A stretch of 20,856 bases of DNA from JAXHUH01 sp034211175 (GCA_034211175.1 JAXHUH010000292.1:1-20856); one strand, 5' to 3'; counted from the stretch's first letter, positions 7,625 to 15,329 are shown. A program made the numbers and translations. Notes: generated by a model not told the origin, from the sequence alone.

Positions 7625-7966
7625 CCCCGACGAGCCCGCGCCGACCGCGTGCGCTCAGCCATGCCGCGTGAGGCTAGCCCTGATCGAGCCCGACCGGGGC
7701 CGGAACGAAGGGCCATCCGGCCCGGTCGTGTGGCGCGCCACGCTGCTAACGTCATTCGCTCCGGCGTCCGGGCACCGTGGCCCGTGCGGCTCACCGGGGT
7801 GGCGTCCGCCGTCGTCACCCTCCCGGTCGAGTCGCTTCGCCGGCCGATCGTCATCCTTCGGGCCGTGCGCGGCTGGTCGGATGCGCGACCGCGTGGCGGT
7901 GCCCTGTTACGGTCCGATGTCGATCTCGCCGGGGTTCTGCAGTCGAGCCGGGAGGCGAGCGGACAC
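7625..7966. other. 342-bp divergent intergenic region, no gene seen
   Basis: Lies between the divergent methyltransferase and M15 peptidase genes. A plus-strand frame stays open throughout but has no usable start or recognisable protein. The region holds a perfect 12-bp palindrome GTGGCGCGCCAC (7730-7741) followed by a -10-like TAACGT (7747-7752). The Shine-Dalgarno of the peptidase gene, GGGAGG, is at 7950-7955. It presumably carries promoters for both genes; none is convincing on sequence alone. Confidence 0.5.
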
Positions 7967-9193
7967 GTGCAACGAGTGGTGCAGCGGCGAACGCGTCACC
8001 TGTCGGTCATCGTGGTGAGCGTCGTGCTGACGATGCTGGCCGGCCTCGCCGGCGCCGCGGACCAGGACGACCTGCGCGATCGCCGCGACCAGGCACGCCG
8101 GGACGCCGCGGCCGCCGCCGCCGAGGTCGATGCCGTGCAGGGCGATCACGACGAGGTGGCGGCCGCACTGCGCGACCTCGAGCGGGACGTCGCCGCCGAG
8201 CAGGCCGACCTGGCCGACGTCGAACGCCGCCTCGCCGAGGCCGAGCAGATCGTCGCCAACGCACGTGCCGCCGAGCGGGAGACGGTCGAGCGGATCGACG
8301 AGCTCGAGGCCCAGCTGCGGGACTTCGCGGTGTCCGCCTACATCGACTCGAACGACGTGGACGCGGAGTCGGTCCTGGCCGCCGACAGCGCCCAGGACGC
8401 CACCCGACGCCAGACGCTCACCGAGTTCGCGGTCGGCGACCACGAGGACATGGTCGACACCCTGCGGGCCGAGCGGGAGGACCTCGCGCTCGTCCGCGAG
8501 CAGGCCGAGGAGGCGGCCGCCCAGGTCGAGCAGGAACGGGTGGCGGTCACCGACCAGCTGGCCGCGGTCGAGGCCGCCCGGGCCCGCCAGGCCGGCGTGG
8601 TGGCCGAGGTCGAGGCCCGCCTCGACGCCCGCCTGGCCGAGGCCGCGGCGCTCGAGGGCGTGGCCGACGACCTCTCCGCCGAGATCCGGCGCGAGGAGCA
8701 GCAGGTCGCCGCCGAGGCCGCACGGGCCTCCAGCCGCCCGTCGGGCGGCTCCGGCGGTTCGTCCGGTGGCGGTCAGTCGGCGACCGTGCAGCGCACCGGC
8801 AACCCGTCGCTCGTCACCGTGGGGGGCATCACCGTCAGCAGCCAGATCGGCGACCAGCTCTCCCGCCTCCTGAACGCGGCGTCGGCGGCCGGCATCGGGC
8901 TCGCCGGCGGCGGCTACCGGGACCCGTCGTCGCAGATCGCGCTCCGCCGGGCCCACTGCGGCTGGAGCGACTGGGCCGTCTACCAGGCGCCGGCGTCGTC
9001 GTGCTCGCCGCCCACCGCGCGTCCCGGCAGCTCCATGCACGAGCAGGGCCTGGCCGTCGACTTCACCTACAACGGCCGCATCATCTCGTCGCGCAGCAGC
9101 CCGGCCTTCCAGTGGCTGGCCGCCAACGCCGCCGCCTACGGGTTCTTCAACCTCCCGAGCGAGCCCTGGCACTGGTCCGTCAACGGCCGCTGA
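7967..9193 (+). CDS. Secreted coiled-coil protein with M15 (VanY-type) D-Ala-D-Ala carboxypeptidase domain
   Basis: A 408-aa exported cell-wall peptidase. Residues 1-27 form a signal peptide (basic RRTRH, then VIVVSVVLTMLAGLAGAA). Residues about 28-253 are an Ala/Glu/Arg/Leu-rich coiled coil, then comes a Gly/Ser linker (about 254-268). The C-terminal domain has the M15 zinc motif SMHEQGLAVD (His358, Asp365) and EPWHW (Glu399, His402). The family removes the terminal D-Ala of peptidoglycan stems or cleaves related cross-links. The layout recalls EnvC/RipC-like proteins, where a coiled coil docks to the divisome FtsEX complex, but those carry different catalytic domains, so the comparison is only architectural. 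GTG 7967 is chosen for the GGGAGG at 7950-7955 (11-nt spacing) and because it gives a clean signal peptide. Two GTGs shortly downstream are alternatives. Confidence 0.9.
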   Translation: MQRVVQRRTRHLSVIVVSVVLTMLAGLAGAADQDDLRDRRDQARRDAAAAAAEVDAVQGDHDEVAAALRDLERDVAAEQADLADVERRLAEAEQIVANARAAERETVERIDELEAQLRDFAVSAYIDSNDVDAESVLAADSAQDATRRQTLTEFAVGDHEDMVDTLRAEREDLALVREQAEEAAAQVEQERVAVTDQLAAVEAARARQAGVVAEVEARLDARLAEAAALEGVADDLSAEIRREEQQVAAEAARASSRPSGGSGGSSGGGQSATVQRTGNPSLVTVGGITVSSQIGDQLSRLLNAASAAGIGLAGGGYRDPSSQIALRRAHCGWSDWAVYQAPASSCSPPTARPGSSMHEQGLAVDFTYNGRIISSRSSPAFQWLAANAAAYGFFNLPSEPWHWSVNGR

Positions 9194-9233
9194 CCCGCTC
9201 CTCCCCTCACACCCCTCCATCCCGAACCGGTCG

Positions 9234-9289
9234 CGACCCACGACGTCGCGCGCCCGCGCATCGTGATCCGGACCGGGACGCGTGGGTCG
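9234..9289. repeat. 9-bp inverted repeat downstream of the M15 gene
   Basis: CGACCCACG (9234-9242) and CGTGGGTCG (9281-9289) are perfect complements separated by 38 bases. It lies 41 bases after the M15 peptidase stop. It could form a terminator-like stem, but the loop is long and no T-run follows, so the function is open. Confidence 0.3.
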
Positions 9290-9326
9290 TGCCGGCGTGG
9301 GGTGGGACCCAGCCCGTCACAGTGAG

Positions 9327-9354
9327 TGATGGTTATCGGTTCGAGTAACCATCA
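9327..9354. promoter_or_regulatory. 9-bp inverted repeat, candidate operator upstream of the acetyltransferase operon
   Basis: Perfect arms TGATGGTTA (9327-9335) and TAACCATCA (9346-9354) flank a 10-bp centre. The site is more AT-rich than its surroundings. It ends 22 bases before the chosen ATG at 9377 and just upstream of a -10-like TACCGT (9364-9369), so it would cover the -35 region. That position suits a repressor site. No T-run follows, so an intrinsic terminator is unlikely. The binding protein is unknown; the CGNR protein of the same operon is one candidate. Confidence 0.5.
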
Positions 9355-9363
9355 GCGGGCGGG

Positions 9364-9369
9364 TACCGT
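9364..9369 (+). promoter_or_regulatory. Candidate -10 hexamer for a leaderless acetyltransferase transcript
   Basis: TACCGT fits TAnnnT and ends seven bases before ATG 9377. Only a weak GGCGAC precedes that ATG, which is consistent with a leaderless transcript. A -35 was not recognised because the expected position is occupied by the inverted repeat. Confidence 0.3.
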
Positions 9370-9376
9370 CGGCGAC

Positions 9377-9997
9377 ATGACGGCAGGTTCGAACCCGCCC
9401 GTGCGGGCCCGGGTGCGGTCGCGGGCGGTGCCCACCCCGGTGCCGCCGGCCGCGCCGCGCGGTGAGGCGACCGTGCAGGTGGCCCACACCGCGGCGCTCG
9501 ACCCGGAGGCGCTCGTCGCCGCCCGTGAGCTGCTCGACATCGTGTTCGACGGGGAGCTGACCGACGAGGACTGGGACCACGGCCTCGGAGGGATGCACGC
9601 GCTGGTGTGGCAGGACGGCCACCTCGTCGGTCACGGATCGGTCGTCCAGCGCCAACTGCTCCACGGCGGCCGCGCCCGGCGGGTCGGCTACGTCGAGGCC
9701 GTCGGCGTCCACCCGGACCGCCAGCGCCGGGGGATCGGCGGGCTGGTGCTCGACGCGCTCGAGGCGGTGATCGCCGGTGGGTACGAGCTCGGCGCGCTCG
9801 CATCGACCGACGAGGGCCTCGCGCTCTACCGTCGCCGGGGCTGGTTGCCGTGGCGGGGTCGGACCTCGGCGATGACGCCGGCGGGCATCCGGCGCACCCC
9901 GGACGGCGACGACTGCGTTCACGTCTTCCCGCTCGACACGCCGATGGACCTCGACGGCGAGCTCGTCTGCGACTGGCGGGAAGGCGACGTGTGGTGA
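9377..9997 (+). CDS. Aminoglycoside 2'-N-acetyltransferase-like protein, AAC(2')-I family
   Basis: A 206-aa GNAT-fold acetyltransferase that by family would transfer acetyl from acetyl-CoA to the 2'-amino group of aminoglycosides. From residue 31 on it tracks the mycobacterial AAC(2')-Ic sequence as I remember it: a DWxHxLGGMHAL segment (GGMHAL 71-76), GYVEAV (104-109) leading to the CoA-binding VHPDRQRRGIGG, YELGALAS, RRRGWLPW (152-159), then TPDGDD and the terminal CDWREGDVW (198-206). The first 30 residues are Arg/Pro-rich and not expected in the family, so a GTG at about 9473 could be the real start. ATG 9377 is used here. Mycobacterial homologues give modest intrinsic resistance and may have other natural substrates. 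It is the first gene of a three-gene overlapping operon. Confidence 0.88.
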   Translation: MTAGSNPPVRARVRSRAVPTPVPPAAPRGEATVQVAHTAALDPEALVAARELLDIVFDGELTDEDWDHGLGGMHALVWQDGHLVGHGSVVQRQLLHGGRARRVGYVEAVGVHPDRQRRGIGGLVLDALEAVIAGGYELGALASTDEGLALYRRRGWLPWRGRTSAMTPAGIRRTPDGDDCVHVFPLDTPMDLDGELVCDWREGDVW

Positions 9998-10692
9998 ACG
10001 GGCCCGGTCACCCGGTCGGATCGACGGGCGCCGAGGACCTGCCGGTGATCGGCGAGCCGCCTGCGGTGGAGCTCGCCAACACCGACTACGGCGTCGGCCC
10101 GACCGCGATCGACTTCCTCGCCGGCCCCGCCGACATCGAGCGCTGGTTGGCCCACGCCCCGCTCTGCCTGCCGGTGGCGCCACCCGCGTTCGCCGGCGGC
10201 GACGCGGTGGCGCTGCGCGACCTGCGCGACGCGACCCGCCGCGCCCTCGTGGCGTGCGCCGACGGGACCGAGCCCCCCGCCGACGCGGTCGCCGTGCTCA
10301 ACGCCCGGGCGGCCCGGGCGCCGTTCTCCGAGCGACTCGACCGTGGTGGCGACCACGACGGTGGCGAGCCGGGCGAGGACGACCTCGGCCCGGGTGTGCT
10401 CCGGGTGAGGCGGGTACCGGCGCCCGGGCGGCCGGCCGACGTGGTGCTCGGCTGGTTGGCGACCGCCGCCATCGGGCTCGTCGGCGGCCCCGACCGTGAC
10501 CTCGTACGCCGCTGCGAGGGGCCCGGTTGCACGATGCTGTTCGTGCGCCGCCACCACCGGCGTCGCTGGTGTGACCCGTCGTGTGGCCACCGGGCCCGCC
10601 AGGCCAGCTACTACCGCCGACGGACCGCCCGTGACCGGGCCACCCCGGAACCGACCGACCGCGCCGTGGCGGCGCGGCGGGAGCGACCGTGA
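9994..10692 (+). CDS. CGNR-type zinc-finger protein (ABATE-like), putative regulator
   Basis: A 232-aa protein starting at GTG 9994, overlapping the acetyltransferase stop (GTGA). The N-terminal domain begins with VELANTDYG, then a mostly helical region with ALRDLRDATRRALVA, as in the ABATE domain (stress-induced regulator type). The C-terminal treble-clef zinc finger has Cys174, Cys179, Cys193 and Cys197, in CEGPGC...RRRWCDPSCGHR, followed by ASYYRRR. The namesake CGNR motif reads CGHR (197-200). Such proteins are thought to be transcription regulators, but few have been tested. Its place between two enzymes and next to an inverted repeat suggests autoregulation of the operon. The Arg-rich tail after the finger overlaps the next gene. 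Confidence 0.85.
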   Translation: MNGPGHPVGSTGAEDLPVIGEPPAVELANTDYGVGPTAIDFLAGPADIERWLAHAPLCLPVAPPAFAGGDAVALRDLRDATRRALVACADGTEPPADAVAVLNARAARAPFSERLDRGGDHDGGEPGEDDLGPGVLRVRRVPAPGRPADVVLGWLATAAIGLVGGPDRDLVRRCEGPGCTMLFVRRHHRRRWCDPSCGHRARQASYYRRRTARDRATPEPTDRAVAARRERP

Positions 10693-11444
10693 CCGGCACC
10701 GGGCACCGCTTCTACGGCGACCTCGCCACCTGGTGGCCGCTGATCTCGCCGCCCGAGGACTACGAGACCGAGGCAGCCTTCGCCCGCGGGCTGCTCACGT
10801 CGGCGTCGGGCCCGGTCCGCCGGGTGCTCGAGCTCGGCAGCGGCGGCGGCCACAACGCCCGTCACCTGCTCGATGTGTTCGAGCTCACGCTCGTCGACCT
10901 GGCCGAACCGATGCTCGAGGTCTCCCGGCGGCTCAACCCCGACGCCCGGCACGTGCAGGGCGACATGCGCACCGTCCGGCTCGGTTCGACGTTCGACGCG
11001 GTGTTCCTGCACGACGCCGTCGACTACATGACGAACGAGCACGACCTGCGGGCCGCCATGGTCACCGCCCACACCCACTGCCGACCGGGTGGCGTCGCCG
11101 TGTTCCTGCCCGACCACACCACGGAGTCGTTCGAGGAGGGCGCCGACCACGGCGGCACCGACGGGCCCGACGGGCGTGCCGTCCGCTACCTGGAGTGGAC
11201 CACCGACCCCGACCCGGCCGATACGCAGGTCACCACCGAGTACGTGTTCGTGCTCCGCGAGCCCGACGGCTCGACCGAGACGGTGCACGAGACCCACACG
11301 ACCGGGCTGTTCCCGACCCGGACGTGGCAGGACCTGCTCGCCGACGTCGGCTTCGCCCCGGTGGAGGTCGTGGAGGAGCCGCTCACCGACGACCCCGACG
11401 ACGACCGCCGACCCCGGTCTGCGTTCGTCGCCCACCGTCGCTGA
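10689..11444 (+). CDS. Class I SAM-dependent methyltransferase, third gene of the AAC(2') operon
   Basis: A 251-aa methyltransferase starting at GTG 10689 with GTGA overlap of the previous stop. It opens with FYGDLATWWPLISPPEDY, has motif I VLELGSGGGHN at 46-56, motif II LVDLAEPMLEVSRRLNP, then HVQGDMRTVRLGSTFDAVFLHDAVDYM and CRPGGVAVFLPD. The C-terminal half has a GTDGPDGRAVRYLEWT segment and a beta-rich end. The family is common in actinobacteria and resembles small-molecule N/O-methyltransferases; its substrate is unknown. It shows none of the features I would expect of the 16S rRNA methyltransferases (ArmA/KamB types) that give aminoglycoside resistance, so that role is not claimed. Coupling to the acetyltransferase suggests a shared substrate class. 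Confidence 0.87.
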   Translation: MTGTGHRFYGDLATWWPLISPPEDYETEAAFARGLLTSASGPVRRVLELGSGGGHNARHLLDVFELTLVDLAEPMLEVSRRLNPDARHVQGDMRTVRLGSTFDAVFLHDAVDYMTNEHDLRAAMVTAHTHCRPGGVAVFLPDHTTESFEEGADHGGTDGPDGRAVRYLEWTTDPDPADTQVTTEYVFVLREPDGSTETVHETHTTGLFPTRTWQDLLADVGFAPVEVVEEPLTDDPDDDRRPRSAFVAHRR

Positions 11445-11484
11445 CCGGCCGCTCCCGGTGTCGTGGGCGCGCCGGGAGGTGTGA

Positions 11485-11529
11485 CGTTCGACCGTCGTGG
11501 ACACTCCCCGAAACCGGTGACGTCGAACG
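11485..11529. repeat. 8-bp inverted repeat upstream of the peptidoglycan-binding-domain gene
   Basis: CGTTCGAC (11485-11492) and GTCGAACG (11522-11529) are perfect complements with a 29-bp spacer, both close behind a GTGA. The pair lies 42 bases before the ATG at 11571. It could be a paired operator or chance in GC-rich DNA. Confidence 0.25.
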
Positions 11530-11570
11530 ATGCGAACAGGTGCGGAGACAACCGCGGGGAGGACCGACGG

Positions 11571-12650
11571 ATGCTGCGCTCAGGTGATGCCACCGACGAC
11601 GTGAGGAACCTCCAGGAGGCGCTCGCGGCGCTCGGGTTCCCGCTCGGGGTGGACGGTCGATTCGGTGCCCGCACCGACGACGCGGTCCGAGGCTTCCAGC
11701 TCGCTCTGGACCTACCGGCCGACGGCATCTTCGGTCGCCGCACGGCCGCCGCGCTGGCCGACGGCCGGTGGGCGGACGTGGCGGCCGAACCGGCCGGCAA
11801 CCACGTCCGGCGCATCCATCGCACGGACCACCTCCTCGTCGACGAGGTCGTCGGCGAGGTGGTCGGCACGGAGGCCGGGGGAGTGGCGTTCACCGTCGAC
11901 GTCACCGTCCCCGTGTTCACGTCCAACCGCTACCCGCTCGACGTCGCCTACCGGGAGCTGGCCGCCACGGTCGACGCCGCCGTGGCCCGGGCGACCCTCG
12001 CCGGCGGCTCGGTGCACGGCGACGTGGCGGCGACGCTGCTGGCGCCGAGCGTCGTCGCCTGCGCCGGGATGCTGCACCATGTCGTCCCCGGGTGCGCGGC
12101 CGCCGGCGTCGACGAGCTGGAGGTCGACGTCCCGATCGTGGTCAACCTCGACCTCGCCGCCGGTCGGCGCCTCCTGCTCGGGGAGCTGTTCCTGGCCGGC
12201 ACCGACTGGGTCGGCGCACTGCAGCGGACGGCTGCCGCCGCCGGGCTGGCGCCCGAGGTGCGCATCGACACGCCCGGGGTGCTGACCCCCGACGGCGTGC
12301 GCGTCCTCGTCGGCCCCGAGCTCGCCCCCGGCGACGAGCTCACCGCCGTCCTCGCCACCTGGGCCGACCTCGCCGACGTCGTGCGCCCGTCGATCGTCGC
12401 CCGCTGCGCCGGCCACGGAGCCGGCGGTCCCGGCGCCCATCCGGCCGGCCTCGCCGTCGTTCCGCCGCCCGTGCCCGACCGGATCGACCCCCTCACCGCC
12501 CGCCGTGCCGGCCCGTCGTCCCCCGGACGGCCGGCGCGGCGGGCCGGCGGTCCCGTCGGGAGCCGCGCCTGCCGGGCGACGGTCGGACACCGGGCGTCCG
12601 GCACGGTCCGCCACCGGTTCCGGCCCGGCCGCGGCCCGGTCGGGGGCTGA
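11571..12650 (+). CDS. Peptidoglycan-binding-domain protein of unknown function, no signal peptide
   Basis: A 359-aa protein. ATG 11571 is fixed by a strong GGGGAGG at 11556-11562 with 8-nt spacing; the frame is open earlier but without a better start. Residues 1-60 are a PG_binding_1 repeat: LRSGDATDDVRNLQEALAAL, VDGRFGARTDDAVRGFQ and ADGIFGRRTAAAL. Residues about 70-280 form an alpha/beta region I do not recognise (VDVTVPVFTSNRYPLDVAYREL, VVNLDLAAGRRLLLGELFLAG). The last 75 or so residues are Pro/Arg/Gly-rich and probably disordered. No signal peptide or membrane segment is visible although the domain normally binds cell wall, so the protein may use it for another contact or leave the cell by an unrecognised route. 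It is convergent with thymidine phosphorylase (30-bp gap). Confidence 0.72.
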   Translation: MLRSGDATDDVRNLQEALAALGFPLGVDGRFGARTDDAVRGFQLALDLPADGIFGRRTAAALADGRWADVAAEPAGNHVRRIHRTDHLLVDEVVGEVVGTEAGGVAFTVDVTVPVFTSNRYPLDVAYRELAATVDAAVARATLAGGSVHGDVAATLLAPSVVACAGMLHHVVPGCAAAGVDELEVDVPIVVNLDLAAGRRLLLGELFLAGTDWVGALQRTAAAAGLAPEVRIDTPGVLTPDGVRVLVGPELAPGDELTAVLATWADLADVVRPSIVARCAGHGAGGPGAHPAGLAVVPPPVPDRIDPLTARRAGPSSPGRPARRAGGPVGSRACRATVGHRASGTVRHRFRPGRGPVGG

Positions 12651-12680
12651 GGCGAGTCGTTCCTGCGGCGCCGCCGTTGC

Positions 12681-13964
12681 TCAGTCCGGGGGGACCCGGT
12701 CCAACACGATCGGCGGGACGTCCGGGGCCTCGGCGGCGACGTCGTAGCCACCCTCGAGCGCGGCGAGCGCCGACTCGATGCGGGACGGGTCGTCGGTGTG
12801 CAGCTCGAGCAGCGGGGCCCCGGAGGTGACCTCGTCGCCGGGCTTGGCCACGCACACGACCCCGGCAACCGCGGACACCGGGTCCTCCTTGCGGGCCCGG
12901 CCGGCACCGAGGCGCCAGGCGGCGAGCCCGACCGCCATGGCATCGAGCCGGCTCAGGTAGCCCGACGACGGCGCGGTGACGGTGTGGACCTCGGGCGCCG
13001 TCGGCAGCGGGGCGTCGGGGTCGCCACCCTGGGCCCGGACCATCGAGCGCCACGCGTCCATCGCTCCGCCCGAGGCGAGCACGTCGGCCGGGTCGACGTC
13101 GATCCCGGCGAGGGCCACCATCTCGCGGGCCAGCTCGACGGTCAGCTCGACGAGGTCGGCGGGCCCGCCGCCGGCCAGCGTCTCGACCGACTCGGCGACC
13201 TCGAGCGCGTTGCCGGCCGTGCGCCCGAGCGGCGTGCTCATCTGGGTCAGCAGCGCCGAGGTCCGCACCCCGTGGGCCGAGCCGAGGCCGACCATCGTCT
13301 CGGCCAGCTCCCGGGCCCGGTCGAGCTCGGTCATGAACGCGCCGGTGCCGACCTTGACGTCGAGGACCAGCGACTCGGTGCCCTCGGCGATCTTCTTCGA
13401 CATGATCGACGACGCGATCAGCGGGATCGACTCGACGGTGCCGGTCACGTCGCGCAGCGCGTAGAGCTTGCGGTCGGTGGGGGCGAGACCGGAGCCGGCG
13501 GCGGCGATCATCGCCCCGACGTCGGTGAGCTGGGCGCGGATCTCGTCGTTCGACAGCCCGACCCGGAAGCCGGCGATCGACTCCATCTTGTCGAGCGTGC
13601 CGCCGGTGTGGCCCAGTCCCCGGCCCGACAGCTGGGGCACCGCGGCGCCGCACGCGGCGACGAGCGGGCACAGCACGAGCGACACCTTGTCGCCCACGCC
13701 ACCGGTCGAGTGCTTGTCCACCGTGGGGCGGCCGACGTCGCCGAGCGCGAGCCGGTCGCCCGACTCGATCATCTCCTTGGTCCAGGTGGCCAGCTCCCGG
13801 CCGTTCAGGCCCCGGAAGAACACGGCCATGAGCAGGGCCGAGGCCTGCTCGTCGGCCAGCTCACCGGCGGTGTAGGCGTTGAGGAACCAGGCGATCTGCT
13901 CGTCGGTCAGCTCGGCGCCGTCGCGCTTGGCGCGGATGACGTCGACCGCGGAGAAGGTGGTCAT
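12681..13964 (-). CDS. deoA: Thymidine phosphorylase
   Basis: A 427-aa enzyme that phosphorolyses thymidine or deoxyuridine to the base and deoxyribose 1-phosphate. The phosphate-binding loop KHSTGGVGDK is at 84-93 and the family signature SGRGLGHTGGTLDK at 113-126. The helical N-terminal domain and the C-terminal alpha/beta domain (ending PGDEVTSGAPLLELHTDD) are complete, and the length matches DeoA. A broader pyrimidine-nucleoside phosphorylase activity is possible. ATG 13964 is preceded on the minus strand by GGGAG (plus 13974-13978) at 9-nt spacing. It follows the second permease gene by 78 bp and is the last gene of the nucleoside operon; the deoxyribose 1-phosphate made would need a phosphopentomutase and DeoC, neither of which is recognised here. 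Confidence 0.95.
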   Translation of the reverse strand: MTTFSAVDVIRAKRDGAELTDEQIAWFLNAYTAGELADEQASALLMAVFFRGLNGRELATWTKEMIESGDRLALGDVGRPTVDKHSTGGVGDKVSLVLCPLVAACGAAVPQLSGRGLGHTGGTLDKMESIAGFRVGLSNDEIRAQLTDVGAMIAAAGSGLAPTDRKLYALRDVTGTVESIPLIASSIMSKKIAEGTESLVLDVKVGTGAFMTELDRARELAETMVGLGSAHGVRTSALLTQMSTPLGRTAGNALEVAESVETLAGGGPADLVELTVELAREMVALAGIDVDPADVLASGGAMDAWRSMVRAQGGDPDAPLPTAPEVHTVTAPSSGYLSRLDAMAVGLAAWRLGAGRARKEDPVSAVAGVVCVAKPGDEVTSGAPLLELHTDDPSRIESALAALEGGYDVAAEAPDVPPIVLDRVPPD

Positions 13965-14042
13965 CGTCGAGGGCTCCCGGGATCGTGAGCGGAGGGCGTG
14001 AACGGTGCGGCCGATGCCCGGCCGGGGGTGGGGTCGGTCCGG

Positions 14043-15329
14043 TCACCCGGTCGTGTACGGCTGGCCGTCGGCCGCCGGCGGCCGGGCCCGACCGACGAGA
14101 CCGGCGACGACCACGATGGTGACGATGTAGGGCGTCATCAGCAGGAACTCGGACGGGATCGGCGTCGACAGCAGTGCCAGCCGGTCCTGCAGCTCCTCGG
14201 AGAAGCCGAACACGAGCGCGGCCATGAGCGCGCCGATCGGGTGGTAGCGGCCGAAGATCAGGGCGGCCAGGGCGATGAACCCCCGACCGGCCGTCATCTC
14301 CTCGTCGAAGCCGCCTGTGGCGTCGAGGGTGAAGAACGTGCCGGCCACACCTGCGACGATGCCGCCGAGCGTCACCGCCTTGTAGCGGGTTGCGTTGACC
14401 CGGATGCCGACGGTGTCGGCCGCCCGGGGGTGCTCGCCGACCGAGCGCAGCCGCAGGCCCCAGCGGGACTGGAACAACGCCCAGGTCAGGAAGCCGGCGA
14501 GGCCGAAGAGCAGGTACACGTAGATCGTGTTGTCGAAGAACAGCGGCCCGACGATGGGGATCTCGACGAGCAGGGGGATGGCGAACGGGCGGAAGCCGCC
14601 GGGGCGGTTCAGGTCGGGATGCTCCACCAGCACCTGGGCGGTGAGGAAGCTGGTCAGACCGATGGCCAGGATGTTGATCACGGTGGCGCCGACGATCTGG
14701 TCGACCACGTAGCGGATCGAGAGCGTGGCCAGGAACAGGCCCAGCAGTGCACCGATCGCCGCGCCACCGGCGAGGCCGACCCACACGCTTCCGGCAGCGC
14801 TGCCGATCACCGACCCGACGAACGCGCCAGCGAGCATCATTCCCTCGATGGCGATGTTGATGACGCCCGATCGCTCGCACAGCAGGCCGGCCATGGCGCC
14901 GAGCCCGATCGGAATCGATCGGCGGATGCTGCCGTTGAGCAGGCCGAAGATGCTGAGCGTGCTGTCGCGGGCGGCCCACACGAGGAGAGCGGTCACGAAC
15001 AGTGCGATTCCGGCGAGGAGCAAGATGTAGGCGCGACGCGGTGGGTTGCGCAGCAGCTCGGCCAGACCGAGGCCGATCACCAGACCCGACAGGATCATGG
15101 CCCACGACCTCGATGGGAACGTCAGGTCGAGGAGCGCCTCGTTGCGCGGGCTGAAGATGAACGTCGTGTCGAGACCCGACGCGGACCCGAGGCCGAAGGC
15201 GACGAAGCCGACGATGCCCATCACCAGGAGGGCGACGCTGAAGCCGATCGCCTTGCGGCGACCGAGCGATGGGCGCGCCGCGACGGGCATCGAAGCGTCC
15301 GCCTGCCCCTTTTCGAGGGTGTCGACCAT
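14043..15329 (-). CDS. Nucleoside ABC transporter permease (second permease, NupQ/YufQ type)
   Basis: A 428-aa integral membrane protein of the BPD_transp_2 (branched-chain/ribose) permease family, about ten hydrophobic segments after a polar N-terminus (MVDTLEKGQ...). Family landmarks include LCERSGVINIAIEGMMLAGAF, DQIVGATVINILAIGLTSF and the cytoplasmic coupling loop GLRLRSVGEHPRAADTVGI. Together with the first permease it forms the translocation channel for nucleosides delivered by the BMP lipoprotein. The frame is open upstream to 15797 over the first permease; ATG 15329 is chosen because it overlaps that gene's stop as TGATG, a normal coupling arrangement. GTG at 15332 is an alternative start. 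Confidence 0.92.
   Translation of the reverse strand: MVDTLEKGQADASMPVAARPSLGRRKAIGFSVALLVMGIVGFVAFGLGSASGLDTTFIFSPRNEALLDLTFPSRSWAMILSGLVIGLGLAELLRNPPRRAYILLLAGIALFVTALLVWAARDSTLSIFGLLNGSIRRSIPIGLGAMAGLLCERSGVINIAIEGMMLAGAFVGSVIGSAAGSVWVGLAGGAAIGALLGLFLATLSIRYVVDQIVGATVINILAIGLTSFLTAQVLVEHPDLNRPGGFRPFAIPLLVEIPIVGPLFFDNTIYVYLLFGLAGFLTWALFQSRWGLRLRSVGEHPRAADTVGIRVNATRYKAVTLGGIVAGVAGTFFTLDATGGFDEEMTAGRGFIALAALIFGRYHPIGALMAALVFGFSEELQDRLALLSTPIPSEFLLMTPYIVTIVVVAGLVGRARPPAADGQPYTTG

Noticed and set aside
7730..7741. 12-bp palindrome GTGGCGCGCCAC as a confident operator
   Set aside because: Perfect palindromes of this length made only of G/C steps are not rare in such GC-rich DNA, and it is over 220 bp from the M15 start; listed only within the intergenic description.
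5681..7966. Very long plus-strand open frame running through the EAL region and the intergenic gap into the M15 gene
   Set aside because: The part before 7967 is Arg/Pro-rich shadow sequence over the GGDEF-EAL and methyltransferase genes; only the portion from GTG 7967 has a ribosome binding site, signal peptide and recognisable domains.
10689..11444. 16S rRNA aminoglycoside-resistance methyltransferase
   Set aside because: Although it sits with an AAC(2')-like gene, the motifs are those of generic small-molecule methyltransferases; the neighbourhood alone does not support an rRNA target.
12798..13988. Long plus-strand frame opposite thymidine phosphorylase
   Set aside because: Mirror of the DeoA coding sequence with no start signal or domain.
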